64,000 nt of DNA, from contig JAIPGI010000001.1 of the NCBI GenBank assembly GCA_021736215.1, forward strand, positions 1 to 64,000. The letters run 5' to 3'. The position numbers and the translations under genes are program-made. The notes under the pieces were generated by a model. That model was not told the DNA's origin. It ran no database searches and saw nothing but the letters and a program-made list of their open reading frames with translations. Shown here one piece after another: positions 1 through 7,939 of the stretch (within the stretch, counting starts at the first letter, position 1; each line of letters starts with the position of its first letter). Origin of the DNA: Candidatus Altimarinota bacterium. Lineage in GTDB: Bacteria > Patescibacteriota > Gracilibacteria > UBA4473.

Positions 1-150
1 TGCAAACTCTTCTTTGAACACCAAACTCCACACTCCAATTCTTTTTGTAGTGTGTGTTTTTCCTCTTTCGTGTTCTGCCAAACGACGCTCTAGATCAGTC
101 GTGCTTCCAACATAAAATCTTTCTCCTTTGAGGATATAAGTATATGGCAT
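1..150 (-). CDS. GIY-YIG nuclease domain protein, 3' partial
   Basis: The minus strand reads from an ATG at 150 to the window edge, giving the first 50 residues. They show the N-terminal GIY-YIG half-motifs: YTYIL at residues 3-7, then FYVGSTTDLERRLAEH, where YVG replaces YIG and the Arg of RRLAEH is the expected catalytic position. This matches the small UPF0213/YhbQ type of about 80-100 residues, which occurs as single-domain proteins of unclear role, probably DNA-directed. The C-terminal half, including the metal-binding Glu, lies outside the window. The gene is downstream of two tRNA genes on the same strand. The family call is firm for so short a fragment; the function is not. Confidence 0.75.
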   Translation of the reverse strand, partial: MPYTYILKGERFYVGSTTDLERRLAEHERGKTHTTKRIGVWSLVFKEEFA

Positions 151-165
151 TTTGTAAACAAAAAT

Positions 166-240
166 TGGTAGGTGGGGCGGGGCTCGAACCCGCGGCCAAT
201 GGCTTAAAAGGCCACTGCTCTACCACTGAGCTACCCACCC
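166..240 (-). tRNA. tRNA-Lys (anticodon TTT)
   Basis: The minus strand folds as a full cloverleaf. The acceptor GGGTGGG pairs with CCCACCT (G1-U72 wobble). The D-arm is GCTC/GAGC, the anticodon stem is GTGGC/GCCAT with loop CTTTTAA, and the T-arm is GCGGG-TTCGAGC-CCCGC. The discriminator is A and the CCA end is encoded at 168-166. It lies 30 bases from a tRNA-Ala on the same strand, probably one transcript. Confidence 0.95.
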
Positions 241-270
241 GTGGTTACCAATTTTTTATACACCTTTTTT

Positions 271-347
271 TGGTGGAGCCAAAGGGACTCGAACCCTTAA
301 CCCCCTGCTTGCAAAGCAGGTGCTCTAGCCAGTTGAGCTATGGCCCC
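271..347 (-). tRNA. tRNA-Ala (anticodon TGC)
   Basis: The minus strand gives acceptor GGGGCCA paired with TGGCTCC (one G-U), D-arm GCTC/GAGC, anticodon stem CCTGC/GCAGG with loop TTTGCAA, T-arm AAGGG-TTCGAGT-CCCTT, discriminator A and an encoded CCA. It is upstream of tRNA-Lys in the same orientation. Confidence 0.95.
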
Positions 348-444
348 ATGAATATATGTAACACAATGTCATGAGTGTCGGGCATTGCCAACCCCGCTTT
401 AGCGGATTCCGTAGAAACGGAAGTAGTTACGCGATGGCCCCCCT

Positions 445-681
445 TTAATTTACTCCTGGAATAAACTTACTCAGCATTCCATGTAAAAATTCTGGCAATC
501 CTCCAGTGATCCACATAATTGAAAACAAAGACATTAAAAGCCCTACTATCTTGATCAGGGTATATGTTCCTCCTGCTCCAAATATTTTTTCTCCAAAAGG
601 AATTTCTCCAGTAAGTACGCCAATCTTTTCTGAATAAATTATAATCAGAACCCCTGCCGGTACCAAAAGCCAAGCAATCAT
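445..681 (-). CDS. small two-helix membrane protein, unknown function
   Basis: This is a 78-residue protein. One hydrophobic helix is at about 2-16 and a second at about 42-60, joined by a Gly-rich loop that contains GEKIFGAGGTY. No family is recognised. It has its own promoter (TTGACA-16-TACAAT, 712-739), divergent from the promoter of the pilin-module operon next door, so the two units share about 100 bp of control region. The predicted transcript has a leader of about 30 nt, unlike many genes in this window. The downstream gap of 360-444 holds only two small hairpins (CCGCTTTAGCGG and TTCCGT-AGAA-ACGGAA). The hydropathy and the good promoter make it a likely real gene. Confidence 0.6.
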   Translation of the reverse strand: MIAWLLVPAGVLIIIYSEKIGVLTGEIPFGEKIFGAGGTYTLIKIVGLLMSLFSIMWITGGLPEFLHGMLSKFIPGVN

Positions 682-711
682 GAAAAGACGAAAAGAACTG
701 TAAACGCGGCG

Positions 712-739
712 ATTGTATAAATCAAGGCATTTTTGTCAA
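712..739 (-). promoter_or_regulatory. sigma70-type promoter of the small membrane protein gene
   Basis: On the minus strand TTGACA (739-734) is followed by a 16-nt spacer and TACAAT (717-712). It is divergent from the promoter at 748-776, and the two -35 boxes are less than 10 bp apart. This suggests shared regulation, which is inference. Confidence 0.65.
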
Positions 740-747
740 AAAATATC

Positions 748-776
748 TTGAGAAAAAGCTGTTTTTCATGTATAAT
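748..776 (+). promoter_or_regulatory. promoter of the pilin-module operon, leaderless
   Basis: TTGAGA (748-753), a 17-nt spacer, then a perfect TATAAT (771-776). Only 7 nt separate the -10 box from the ATG at 784, so transcription should begin at or next to the start codon. Confidence 0.75.
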
Positions 777-783
777 AAAGGGA

Positions 784-1731
784 ATGAGAAATTTACTCCT
801 ATCGTTTTTCTGCGGATACCTCGTTGTTGGGGGAAGCGTGATGGCGCAAACAGCACCTGTTATGAGTAATACCGAGCGACTTTATTTACAAGATAAACAT
901 TACGATCCCGTAATGAAAAATAACATCCTCAAAGATCAAGTAGATCAATTCACAAACGGAACCGAAGAATCTCTGGTGAAAATTTTTAGAAAAAATCAAT
1001 CGGGTATTATTGAAATTTTTAACTATGTCATTGGTGCTATTGCTATCCTGTGGCTTGCTGTTTTGGGATCTAAATTCGTGTTCTCTCAAGGAGAAGAAGA
1101 CAAGATAACCAATTATAAAAAAGAATTTGGATGGATTATATTGGGACTGGCAACCGTCGCTATAGGAGAATATGTTGCTTTTGAAGTCCTCTCCCCCACA
1201 CAAGATATTCTCGGAAGAAATAATTCATCGGTGATTGCCCTCTCAAACAAGATTGATCAAATTGTTCTCTTTTTCGAAATATTTGTGGGAGGCATCATGC
1301 TTATGAGCATGATGATGTCTGGATACAACCTCATCACAGGAAGTGAAGAAGATGAAAAAATCGAACAAGAAAAAAATATTTTCCAATCATTTTTTATTGG
1401 ATCATTTTTGATTTTGACAGCAGAAATTTTTTCCCGTGTATTTGGAGGAGCGAAAGCAACTGGAGATACTAATAACCCCATTGATTACCTCACTCACCCT
1501 GGAGAAATGGTGGATCAAGGCGTCAGTGAGATTGTAGGGCTTATTAATTTCGCGCTTACTTTCGTCGGCGGAGCCGTCCTGGTAATGCTTATTCTCGCCA
1601 GTTTGTACTACATTATTAGTTTTGGAAATGAAGACCAAATGGGTCGTGCCAAACGGATTATCATTGCCTGTGTCATCGGTGTGATTGTTGTGGTTTCGAG
1701 TTACACTATTATTAGATTTATGATTGCTTAA
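784..1731 (+). CDS. secreted/membrane protein with three tandem T4SS-pilin-like modules
   Basis: This is a 315-residue protein. I chose the ATG at 784 rather than an upstream one at 733 because 733 lies before the -10 box and 784 opens a good signal peptide (ending VMAQ). Three repeats follow, each a hydrophobic helix, a short charged loop and a second helix. They lie roughly at residues 75-140, 165-230 and 245-315. The loops read SQGEEDKITNYKK, TGSEEDEKIEQEK and SFGNEDQMGRAKR. Each resembles the complete T4SS_pilin/VirB2-like protein encoded at 7361-7780 (loop SAGDDAQTEKGK). The stop overlaps the ATG of the next gene, which has the same architecture. A polytopic complex related to pilin or a secretion channel is inferred; the function is not known. 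Confidence 0.7.
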   Translation: MRNLLLSFFCGYLVVGGSVMAQTAPVMSNTERLYLQDKHYDPVMKNNILKDQVDQFTNGTEESLVKIFRKNQSGIIEIFNYVIGAIAILWLAVLGSKFVFSQGEEDKITNYKKEFGWIILGLATVAIGEYVAFEVLSPTQDILGRNNSSVIALSNKIDQIVLFFEIFVGGIMLMSMMMSGYNLITGSEEDEKIEQEKNIFQSFFIGSFLILTAEIFSRVFGGAKATGDTNNPIDYLTHPGEMVDQGVSEIVGLINFALTFVGGAVLVMLILASLYYIISFGNEDQMGRAKRIIIACVIGVIVVVSSYTIIRFMIA

Positions 1732-2681
1732 TGAAAAAATTTCTTCTTATTCTCCTTCTCCTCGGTCTTCCGATATTCTCGGAAAGTGTCTCTGCACAAG
1801 AAACAACTCCAAAACCTCCAACAACTCAGTCTCTTTTTGATCCCGAATCAGGTTTTTTTAAAACAGATTTAAAAGATTACACCAATGAAGTACTTCCCGA
1901 TGGAATTTCTGGACCTGAAAATAGAGAAACAAAAGGGGAAAAACAATTTAAAAATGTCGTCACAAGAGTAAAGGATTATCTGCGAAAAATCATGATTCCT
2001 ATAGCTGTTCTTCTGACAGTCTGGGGAGGATTTCATTTGATAGTAAGTCGTACTGATCAAGAACTCTTGGCAGAAAAAAAACGATATATTTATACCACAG
2101 CTATTGGGTTTATCGTGCTATTTCTCGCAACAGTTACCGTGGACAATGTCTTTTTTGGAGAATATGGAGAAGCTCTTGATAATCGCGAAATCACTTCCGA
2201 GTTTGCGTATCGGGGATTCGCCGAGCTTCAAGGACTTTTCCGTTATACAACAACATTTGTTGTGGCTATTGCTGTCGGATTTGTTATTTTCTCTGCCATT
2301 AAGCTCATTATTGCTGCTGGAGAACGAGAAGAGGAAGTTGCTAATCTCAAAAAACGACTTGTTTACACGCTCATGGGAATGGCATTACTTGTTTCGGCAC
2401 AATCTTTCGTACAGATTTTTATGAAAGACGGTCGACTTTCGGTTCCTGATATTCCGCAATCCCTCGATCTTTTGGTCCGCTGGGGAAACTTCATTCTAGG
2501 ATTCCTTGGCATACTCGCTGTGTTTGGAATTGTATATAGCGGCGTCCGTCTTGTTATGAGTATGGGAATCGATGAAGAAGGAACTGAAGATGCAAAAAAC
2601 ATCCTCAAGGCCTCTGCTATCGGTCTTGTCGTTGCCTTCTCTGCTTGGACGCTAATGTATTATTTTGTCGTTCCATACTAA
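1731..2681 (+). CDS. second protein with three tandem T4SS-pilin-like modules
   Basis: This is a 316-residue protein whose ATG overlaps the TAA of the previous gene (TAATG), so the two are translationally coupled; no Shine-Dalgarno sequence is visible. A signal peptide (about 1-23, ending VSAQE) and a Pro/Thr-rich stretch precede three helix-loop-helix modules at roughly 90-150, 175-240 and 250-316. Their loops are SRTDQELLAEKKR, AAGEREEEVANLKKR and SMGIDEEGTEDAKN. It is a diverged sister of the upstream gene with the same order of parts. The pair probably forms one membrane complex, but that is inference. A single-module homologue lies at 7361-7780. Confidence 0.7.
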   Translation: MKKFLLILLLLGLPIFSESVSAQETTPKPPTTQSLFDPESGFFKTDLKDYTNEVLPDGISGPENRETKGEKQFKNVVTRVKDYLRKIMIPIAVLLTVWGGFHLIVSRTDQELLAEKKRYIYTTAIGFIVLFLATVTVDNVFFGEYGEALDNREITSEFAYRGFAELQGLFRYTTTFVVAIAVGFVIFSAIKLIIAAGEREEEVANLKKRLVYTLMGMALLVSAQSFVQIFMKDGRLSVPDIPQSLDLLVRWGNFILGFLGILAVFGIVYSGVRLVMSMGIDEEGTEDAKNILKASAIGLVVAFSAWTLMYYFVVPY

Positions 2682-2725
2682 AAGGTTGATTTCGAAAAAA
2701 GTTTCCGATACAAACAAAATGAATA

Positions 2726-3772
2726 ATGGTTGATTCTATCCAATTCACCCAATCGCTTTTGAAATGGTTCCATATACACGGAAGGGATTTGCCGTGGCGA
2801 CAATCCCATGATCCTTATGAAATTTGGATTTCAGAAATAATGCTTCAGCAAACTCAAGTCCCTCGAGTAGAAAAGATATTTTATCCACAATTCTTAGAAA
2901 AATTTCCGACGATCCAATCGTTAGCTTCAGCCTCATGGGAAGATGTTTACCCTGTTTGGAAAGGTCTTGGTTATTATAGTCGAGGCAAAAACATGCTTCG
3001 AACCGCGCAAATCATTGTCCAAGAATTCAAGGGAGAATTTCCTAATAATGCTGATATACTCGCAACTCTCCCTGGGATTGGACAATATACTGCCCATGCG
3101 ATACTTGGATTTGCTTTTGATCAAAAAGTTCCAGCGATAGATACAAATATTCAAAAAATTATTTCCATTCTTTGGCCCAAAAGCAATATCGAAGAAAGAG
3201 CGAAAGAACTGATTTCTTATAGTAATTCTGGAAGAGATTGGAATGGAGCAATGATGGATCTTGCATCAGCACTACGAGCTGGAGAAGCTATTCCTGGGCA
3301 ATTGGGAGAATATTTCCAAAAAAATGTGCAACAAAAATTTGCTCCCATACGAAAGAAAGTAGTTATCACTGAAAAACGGAAATGGCATATTGAAGTCGGA
3401 ATTGCTTGTATTCATCGTGACGGAAAATATCTCATACAAACCCGTCCCGAAGGAAAAAGTTTTGTTGGATCTTGGGAGTTCCCAGGTGGAAAAAGAGAAA
3501 CCGGCGAAGATTTGAGGGCTTGCGTAAAACGAGAAATCCAAGAGGAATTAGGGATTGAGATTTCTGTTCGCCCACACTTTTACGAAGAAATGTGTCAATT
3601 TAACCGAGTCAATCTTAAGTTACGGTTTCATCGATGCCAAATACAAAAAGGAGAGCCATCCCCTCTTGAAGGACAAAAACTCATGTGGGTTTCACCAAAA
3701 GAATTCGATAACATTCAGTTTCTAGAGACAAACGCAAGGGCTCTTGAAAAATTAAAGGAAATGAAAGTCTAG
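2726..3772 (+). CDS. mutY: A/G-specific adenine glycosylase fused to a MutT-type Nudix domain; Fe-S cysteines absent
   Basis: This is a 348-residue protein. The N-terminal glycosylase has Glu37 in SEIMLQQTQV (the catalytic Glu of MutY), the helix-hairpin-helix LPGIGQYTA at 115-123 and Asp139 in AIDTN. Typical MutY enzymes carry four cysteines for a [4Fe-4S] cluster after the MMDL segment. Here residues 176-200 contain none, so this is a cluster-free MutY. The C-terminal domain (about 222-348) is normally a degenerate Nudix fold that recognises 8-oxoG. Here the Nudix box is intact (G255, E261, REIQEEL from 269), and the WEFPGGK and ETNARALEKL segments resemble true MutT. One chain may therefore excise A opposite 8-oxoG and hydrolyse 8-oxo-dGTP. 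A promoter TTGATT-17-TACAAA (2686-2714) ends 11 nt before the ATG. Confidence 0.85.
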   Translation: MVDSIQFTQSLLKWFHIHGRDLPWRQSHDPYEIWISEIMLQQTQVPRVEKIFYPQFLEKFPTIQSLASASWEDVYPVWKGLGYYSRGKNMLRTAQIIVQEFKGEFPNNADILATLPGIGQYTAHAILGFAFDQKVPAIDTNIQKIISILWPKSNIEERAKELISYSNSGRDWNGAMMDLASALRAGEAIPGQLGEYFQKNVQQKFAPIRKKVVITEKRKWHIEVGIACIHRDGKYLIQTRPEGKSFVGSWEFPGGKRETGEDLRACVKREIQEELGIEISVRPHFYEEMCQFNRVNLKLRFHRCQIQKGEPSPLEGQKLMWVSPKEFDNIQFLETNARALEKLKEMKV

Positions 3773-3860
3773 ATATTTTCTGTATGTCATCTCTTATATA
3801 AAAAATAAAGAAAGAATATTTTTCAGAAAAATATTTTCAAGTCGTAAAACAAATTATTGC

Positions 3861-3889
3861 TTCACAAACTCTCACTTTTGAGCTAAAAT
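3861..3889 (+). promoter_or_regulatory. ftsK promoter, leaderless
   Basis: TTCACA (3861-3866), a 17-nt spacer, TAAAAT (3884-3889), then 8 nt to the ATG at 3898. Just upstream, AATATTTTT-CAG-AAAAATATT forms an AT-only hairpin (about 3815-3835). Confidence 0.65.
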
Positions 3890-3897
3890 TGTGAACG

Positions 3898-6189
3898 ATG
3901 TTTGGAAGAAAAAAGAAACCTTCTGTGCGTATCCCTTCGGGCGTTCTAAAAAAAGAAGCCGAGCGAATGGCTCGGAAGATTCTTCAAAATGATAAAAAAA
4001 AGGAAAAAGAAAGGGAGATAAAAGAAAGGGCTCGTGCTCATGCTACCCAAAAGGTAGAACGACGAAAGGAGCGGGACGCCAATTGGGGAGAGTTTTTCAA
4101 TGATCACATGCGGCGGGAAATTTGGGGCGGCATCTGGATTGTTTTAGCTGTTTTCTTGACAGTCCTTTTCCTAGGCTCAACAACCTTCTCGCAAGAATTC
4201 TATGGTCTTTTCCGATTTTTATTTGGAATCGGAACATGGATTATCCCATTTTTCTTCATAGGAATAGGTATTATGGTCTTGACCAAGAAAGACATTGTTT
4301 TTCATCCCACCCGAATACTGGCTTTAATTTTTTTCTTTGTTTCAATTTTGGGAAGTATTAATTTATTTGTTCCCCATGCAGACTCTCATGCTCTCGCGCA
4401 TAAATATGGGGGGGCTCTTGGGTTTGCTTTGGATTTTTTTCCAAGAGAATTCCTTGGTGATGCTGCTACAGCTGTTATATTGGTTGGACTTTTGTGGATT
4501 TCTGTTGTCGTTGGATTTGGAATTCGAATCTCTCGATTTTTTATCAAAGGGGATGAAGAACCCCTTATTCATTCTGAAAAAGGAAATTGTCATACTTCTT
4601 CCATATCCGAAGGGAAGGATGACTCCTTCAAAAAGAAATTTCGAAATGAATTGGAAATCATAGATTCTAATGCAAAGGGAAAACGCATCAAAAACACCAT
4701 AGAGCTTGAAAAGGAAAAAGAGACTGATGAATTTACTGCTGCTAAAAATCGTCCTCTCAGCGGACAATGGGAACCTCCTCAATTAAACTTACTCAAAGAT
4801 GGAGTGGCGACGATTGTGGTTGATGAAAACGATTTGCGACATAAAGCCGATGTTATACGAGAAAAATTAAATCAATTTGGCATTGAAGTAACAATGAAAT
4901 CGGTACATGTAGGCCCTACCGTAACACAGTTTACGCTGGAACCAGCCGCCGGAGTAAAACTTACAAAAATTACCGCTCTCAAAAATGATATTGCTCTTGC
5001 CTTGGCGGCAGAAAGCGTTCGCATTGAAGCTCCCATTCAAGGAAAATCATTAGTAGGAATTGAAATCCCGAATAAAAAAAGAGCCATTGTTGGTATGAGG
5101 GAAATTCTCGAATCTGAAGCTTGGGCAGAAGAAAAATCCGGTCTCAAGCTTGCTTTTGGACGAGATGTTGCAGGGAAACCCATCATAGCGGATTTGGCAA
5201 AAATGCCGCATCTCCTTATCGCGGGGAAAACCGGTTCTGGAAAGTCCGTAGCTATGAATGCTTTTCTTTGTTCTCTACTTTGGCAAAATTCGCCAGACAG
5301 ACTTAAACTCATATTAGTTGATCCCAAACGCGTCGAGCTTTCACTCTATAATCACCTTCCCCATCTTCTCACTCCGGTGATTGTCGAACCAGATAAATGT
5401 GTTTCCGCTCTAGCTTGGGCTGTCGCGGAAATGAATCGTCGATATAAAACTTTCTCAGAAAATAAATGTCGAAATATTACGGAATATAACGAAAAATGTC
5501 TCGATAAAAAAGAACCATTTATTGTTATCGTCATTGATGAATTAGCAGATTTAATGATGGTCGCTGGAAAAGATGTAGAAGCCGCTATTTGTCGTATCGC
5601 ACAACTCGCCCGTGCGGTTGGAATGCACCTAATTGTGGCCACACAGCGTCCGTCTGTTGATGTTGTGACCGGTCTCATTAAGGCTAATCTTGCTTCTCGT
5701 ATTGCATTCAAGGTATCTTCTGGTATCGATTCCCGAACAATTCTTGATGGACAAGGCGCTGAAGATTTACTGGGATTCGGAGACATGTTGAGTTTGGATG
5801 GAAACAACGGTCGCATCACTCGTATCCAAGGAATTTATATATCAAATGAGGAAATTGAGCGAGTAACAAACTCCATTAAACTCCAATTTCCAGAAATGGT
5901 GGGAAATGACAAAATTCATGATGAAATCACCCATCAGTCTATCGAAGGTATGGCTAAGGGGGGTGTTTTGACCGCTGGAACGGGTGATGATGAAAAACTT
6001 GACCCTATGTTTGAAGAAGCAGTAGATATTATCATTGAAACAGGAAAAGCCTCTGCTAGTTTTCTCCAACGAAGACTTGAGGTTGGATATGCACGTGCAG
6101 CACGATTATTAGATCAAATGGAACATCGAGGAATAATTGGTCCCGCTAAGGGAGCAAAAGCTCGAGAAATATACGGGAAAAAAGAATAA
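3898..6189 (+). CDS. ftsK: DNA translocase FtsK/SpoIIIE
   Basis: This is a 763-residue protein. A basic N-terminus precedes four to five membrane helices between about 80 and 220 and a short charged linker. The motor follows, with Walker A GKTGSGKS at about 443-450 and Walker B VIVIDELADLM at about 541-551. The C-terminal winged helix (gamma domain) spans about 695-760 and includes TGKASASFLQRRLEVGYARA. The linker is short compared with E. coli FtsK, as in SpoIIIE-like forms. It acts at the division septum to pump chromosomal DNA. Its own near-leaderless promoter is at 3861-3889. A PfkB kinase gene follows 15 nt downstream and may be cotranscribed. Confidence 0.95.
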   Translation: MFGRKKKPSVRIPSGVLKKEAERMARKILQNDKKKEKEREIKERARAHATQKVERRKERDANWGEFFNDHMRREIWGGIWIVLAVFLTVLFLGSTTFSQEFYGLFRFLFGIGTWIIPFFFIGIGIMVLTKKDIVFHPTRILALIFFFVSILGSINLFVPHADSHALAHKYGGALGFALDFFPREFLGDAATAVILVGLLWISVVVGFGIRISRFFIKGDEEPLIHSEKGNCHTSSISEGKDDSFKKKFRNELEIIDSNAKGKRIKNTIELEKEKETDEFTAAKNRPLSGQWEPPQLNLLKDGVATIVVDENDLRHKADVIREKLNQFGIEVTMKSVHVGPTVTQFTLEPAAGVKLTKITALKNDIALALAAESVRIEAPIQGKSLVGIEIPNKKRAIVGMREILESEAWAEEKSGLKLAFGRDVAGKPIIADLAKMPHLLIAGKTGSGKSVAMNAFLCSLLWQNSPDRLKLILVDPKRVELSLYNHLPHLLTPVIVEPDKCVSALAWAVAEMNRRYKTFSENKCRNITEYNEKCLDKKEPFIVIVIDELADLMMVAGKDVEAAICRIAQLARAVGMHLIVATQRPSVDVVTGLIKANLASRIAFKVSSGIDSRTILDGQGAEDLLGFGDMLSLDGNNGRITRIQGIYISNEEIERVTNSIKLQFPEMVGNDKIHDEITHQSIEGMAKGGVLTAGTGDDEKLDPMFEEAVDIIIETGKASASFLQRRLEVGYARAARLLDQMEHRGIIGPAKGAKAREIYGKKE

Positions 6190-6204
6190 TTTTCTTTATG
6201 CAAC

Positions 6205-7248
6205 ATGAAATCCTTTTTTGACATTCTCTGTTTCGGATCGGTCACGATGGACATGTTTATGACTCCCGACCCACAGGAGACCCCTCTTCTTGAAAAGAAT
6301 GGTCGTGATGGATTTTTTATTCCACTGGACGAAAAAATAAAGGCTTCTAATGTTCTTCAATCGTGTGGAGGAAGTGCTGCTAATACAAGTGCTGGATTTT
6401 CTAAATTAGGATTTCATACTGCTCCCATAGGATTTGTTGGTGATGATGAGGCTCGCATATATATATTTCATGAACTCGAAAGACTTGGAATCCGTACTGA
6501 TTATTTATATCCCAGTAGTCATTCGTTTTCGAGTTTCTCTATTATCATTAACGCAAAAGATGGACGCCGAACAGTCCTGCACTATCGAAATAGTCAAGAA
6601 GATTTTAATCCCGAACACTTACTTGGTGCTCCTCAAACAAAGGCTATTTATATCGGACATTTATACGGGAAATCCGAAGACATGCTTGAAGCAGTTCCAC
6701 AATGGAAGAAACAAACCAAAGGATTCATTGCTTGGAACCCAGGAAAAACGCAGTTTCAAAGAGGTATAACTCCTCTAAAAAACGTTTTTCCTTGTGTTGA
6801 TATTCTCTTTCTCAACGTAGAGGAAGCTGAATATTTCACTGGACTAAAAGCAACAAAATTACAATACAAAAGTGCTTCCGAAAAGATTATCGGGGAAACT
6901 ATTTCCATATCAAATAAATATGTTGCGGATACAGTGAACGACATCCGAGAGATGGCAAAAACATTCCTTGACTTAGGTGTTCGCCAGATTGTCTTCACCG
7001 ATGGAAAGCGGGGCGCTCAGTCAATGACAACAAAAGAACATTTTTTTGTCCCTTCTCTCGATGTTCGTATCCAAAGCACACTCGGAGCGGGAGATGCTTT
7101 TGCTGTAGGAGTTACAGCCGCTTTTATTAAGGGACACCCTCTTCCAACACAACTCCTATGGGGATCACGAAATGCTGGTTCAGTTATACAAAATCTCGGT
7201 GCTCAAACGGGACAACTCTCTTTAAAGAAAATACAACAAGATCGATGA
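6205..7248 (+). CDS. PfkB/ribokinase-family carbohydrate or nucleoside kinase
   Basis: This is a 347-residue protein. The N-terminus (ILCFGSVTMDMF) is the first strand of the ribokinase fold, CGGSAANTSAGFSKLG is the substrate-side Gly-rich motif, and TLGAGDAFAVG at about 291-301 is PfkB signature 2 with the catalytic Asp. An insertion at about 215-250 (ISISNKYVADTVNDI) separates the usual sheet strands. The substrate cannot be read from the sequence; adenosine kinase-like, ribokinase and fructokinase relatives all fit. It starts 15 nt after ftsK with no clear promoter, so it is probably in the ftsK transcript. Confidence 0.85.
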   Translation: MKSFFDILCFGSVTMDMFMTPDPQETPLLEKNGRDGFFIPLDEKIKASNVLQSCGGSAANTSAGFSKLGFHTAPIGFVGDDEARIYIFHELERLGIRTDYLYPSSHSFSSFSIIINAKDGRRTVLHYRNSQEDFNPEHLLGAPQTKAIYIGHLYGKSEDMLEAVPQWKKQTKGFIAWNPGKTQFQRGITPLKNVFPCVDILFLNVEEAEYFTGLKATKLQYKSASEKIIGETISISNKYVADTVNDIREMAKTFLDLGVRQIVFTDGKRGAQSMTTKEHFFVPSLDVRIQSTLGAGDAFAVGVTAAFIKGHPLPTQLLWGSRNAGSVIQNLGAQTGQLSLKKIQQDR

Positions 7249-7305
7249 AATCCCTCCTTTGACAAAGGAAAATATAATTAAAGTTTTCTATATTACGGGT
7301 GTATA

Positions 7306-7340
7306 AAAAAACCCCCATCTTCTCGACAGGGGATTTTTCG
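7306..7340. terminator. bidirectional rho-independent terminator
   Basis: A-tract, CCCCC, a short loop, AGGGG and a T-tract form a hairpin with A/T runs on both sides. It lies between the kinase gene (plus) and the pilin gene (minus) and can serve both. Confidence 0.75.
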
Positions 7341-7360
7341 TATTGAAAAAAGAACGCTCC

Positions 7361-7780
7361 TTAGGCTCCTCCTGTTCCAACTTGAGGATTGGTTCCGATT
7401 CCAGCAGAGATGAGAGCATTGACGATAGCAAATGAAATCAAGATGATGATAATACCAATTGCTGCGTAGATAAGAATATTTTTTCCTTTTTCCGTCTGAG
7501 CATCATCTCCAGCGGAAGTGACATATAGAAACCCTCCATAAATCACCATAATCGTAGCAACGATTCCGAGGAAGAAGAGAAAGTAATTAATAATCGTTCG
7601 TAAAGCATCTCGGAAAGACCCTCCAAAAGAAGTAGCATCTGTAATATTTTGGGGATTATCTCCCACATCAATCAATCCAGACGGAGAAACCGTTTGCGCA
7701 AAAGCTAACGGACTTAGTCCGAAAAAGAACAAACCCGTGACAGCAAGAAATCCGAGTGCGGGAGCGATGAATTTTTTCAT
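7361..7780 (-). CDS. type IV secretion system pilin (TrbC/VirB2-like)
   Basis: This is a 139-residue protein with a signal peptide of about 28 residues ending LAFAQ. After a polar stretch come helix 1 (about 60-83, FFLGIVATIMVIYGGFLYV), the loop SAGDDAQTEKGKN and helix 2 (about 99-125). This is the standard two-helix T4SS pilin layout. It is monocistronic, with the terminator at 7306-7340 downstream. Upstream on the minus strand, a weak promoter-like GATACC with an extended TG (7826-7831) would give a leader of about 40 nt. The same module is repeated three times in each of the proteins at 784-2681. PrgI and TraC-N genes at 10-11.7 kb may belong to the same apparatus. Confidence 0.85.
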   Translation of the reverse strand: MKKFIAPALGFLAVTGLFFFGLSPLAFAQTVSPSGLIDVGDNPQNITDATSFGGSFRDALRTIINYFLFFLGIVATIMVIYGGFLYVTSAGDDAQTEKGKNILIYAAIGIIIILISFAIVNALISAGIGTNPQVGTGGA

Positions 7781-7939
7781 TGTGGTGAACGTTAAGTTCT
7801 AAAATTGTTTTTGCGTCTGCTGGATGGTATCACAGATTGAAAAACAAAAACAATATTTTTTTTAAGATTTCCTTGATTTTCAAACAATATTTTTATTTTT
7901 GCAAATTTTTTTCTTTTTTTTGATACAATTTCGAGTGGC

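Noticed and set aside
360-444. An additional tRNA or small RNA next to tRNA-Ala
   Set aside because: Two small hairpins are present, but no cloverleaf or T-arm sequence could be found on either strand.
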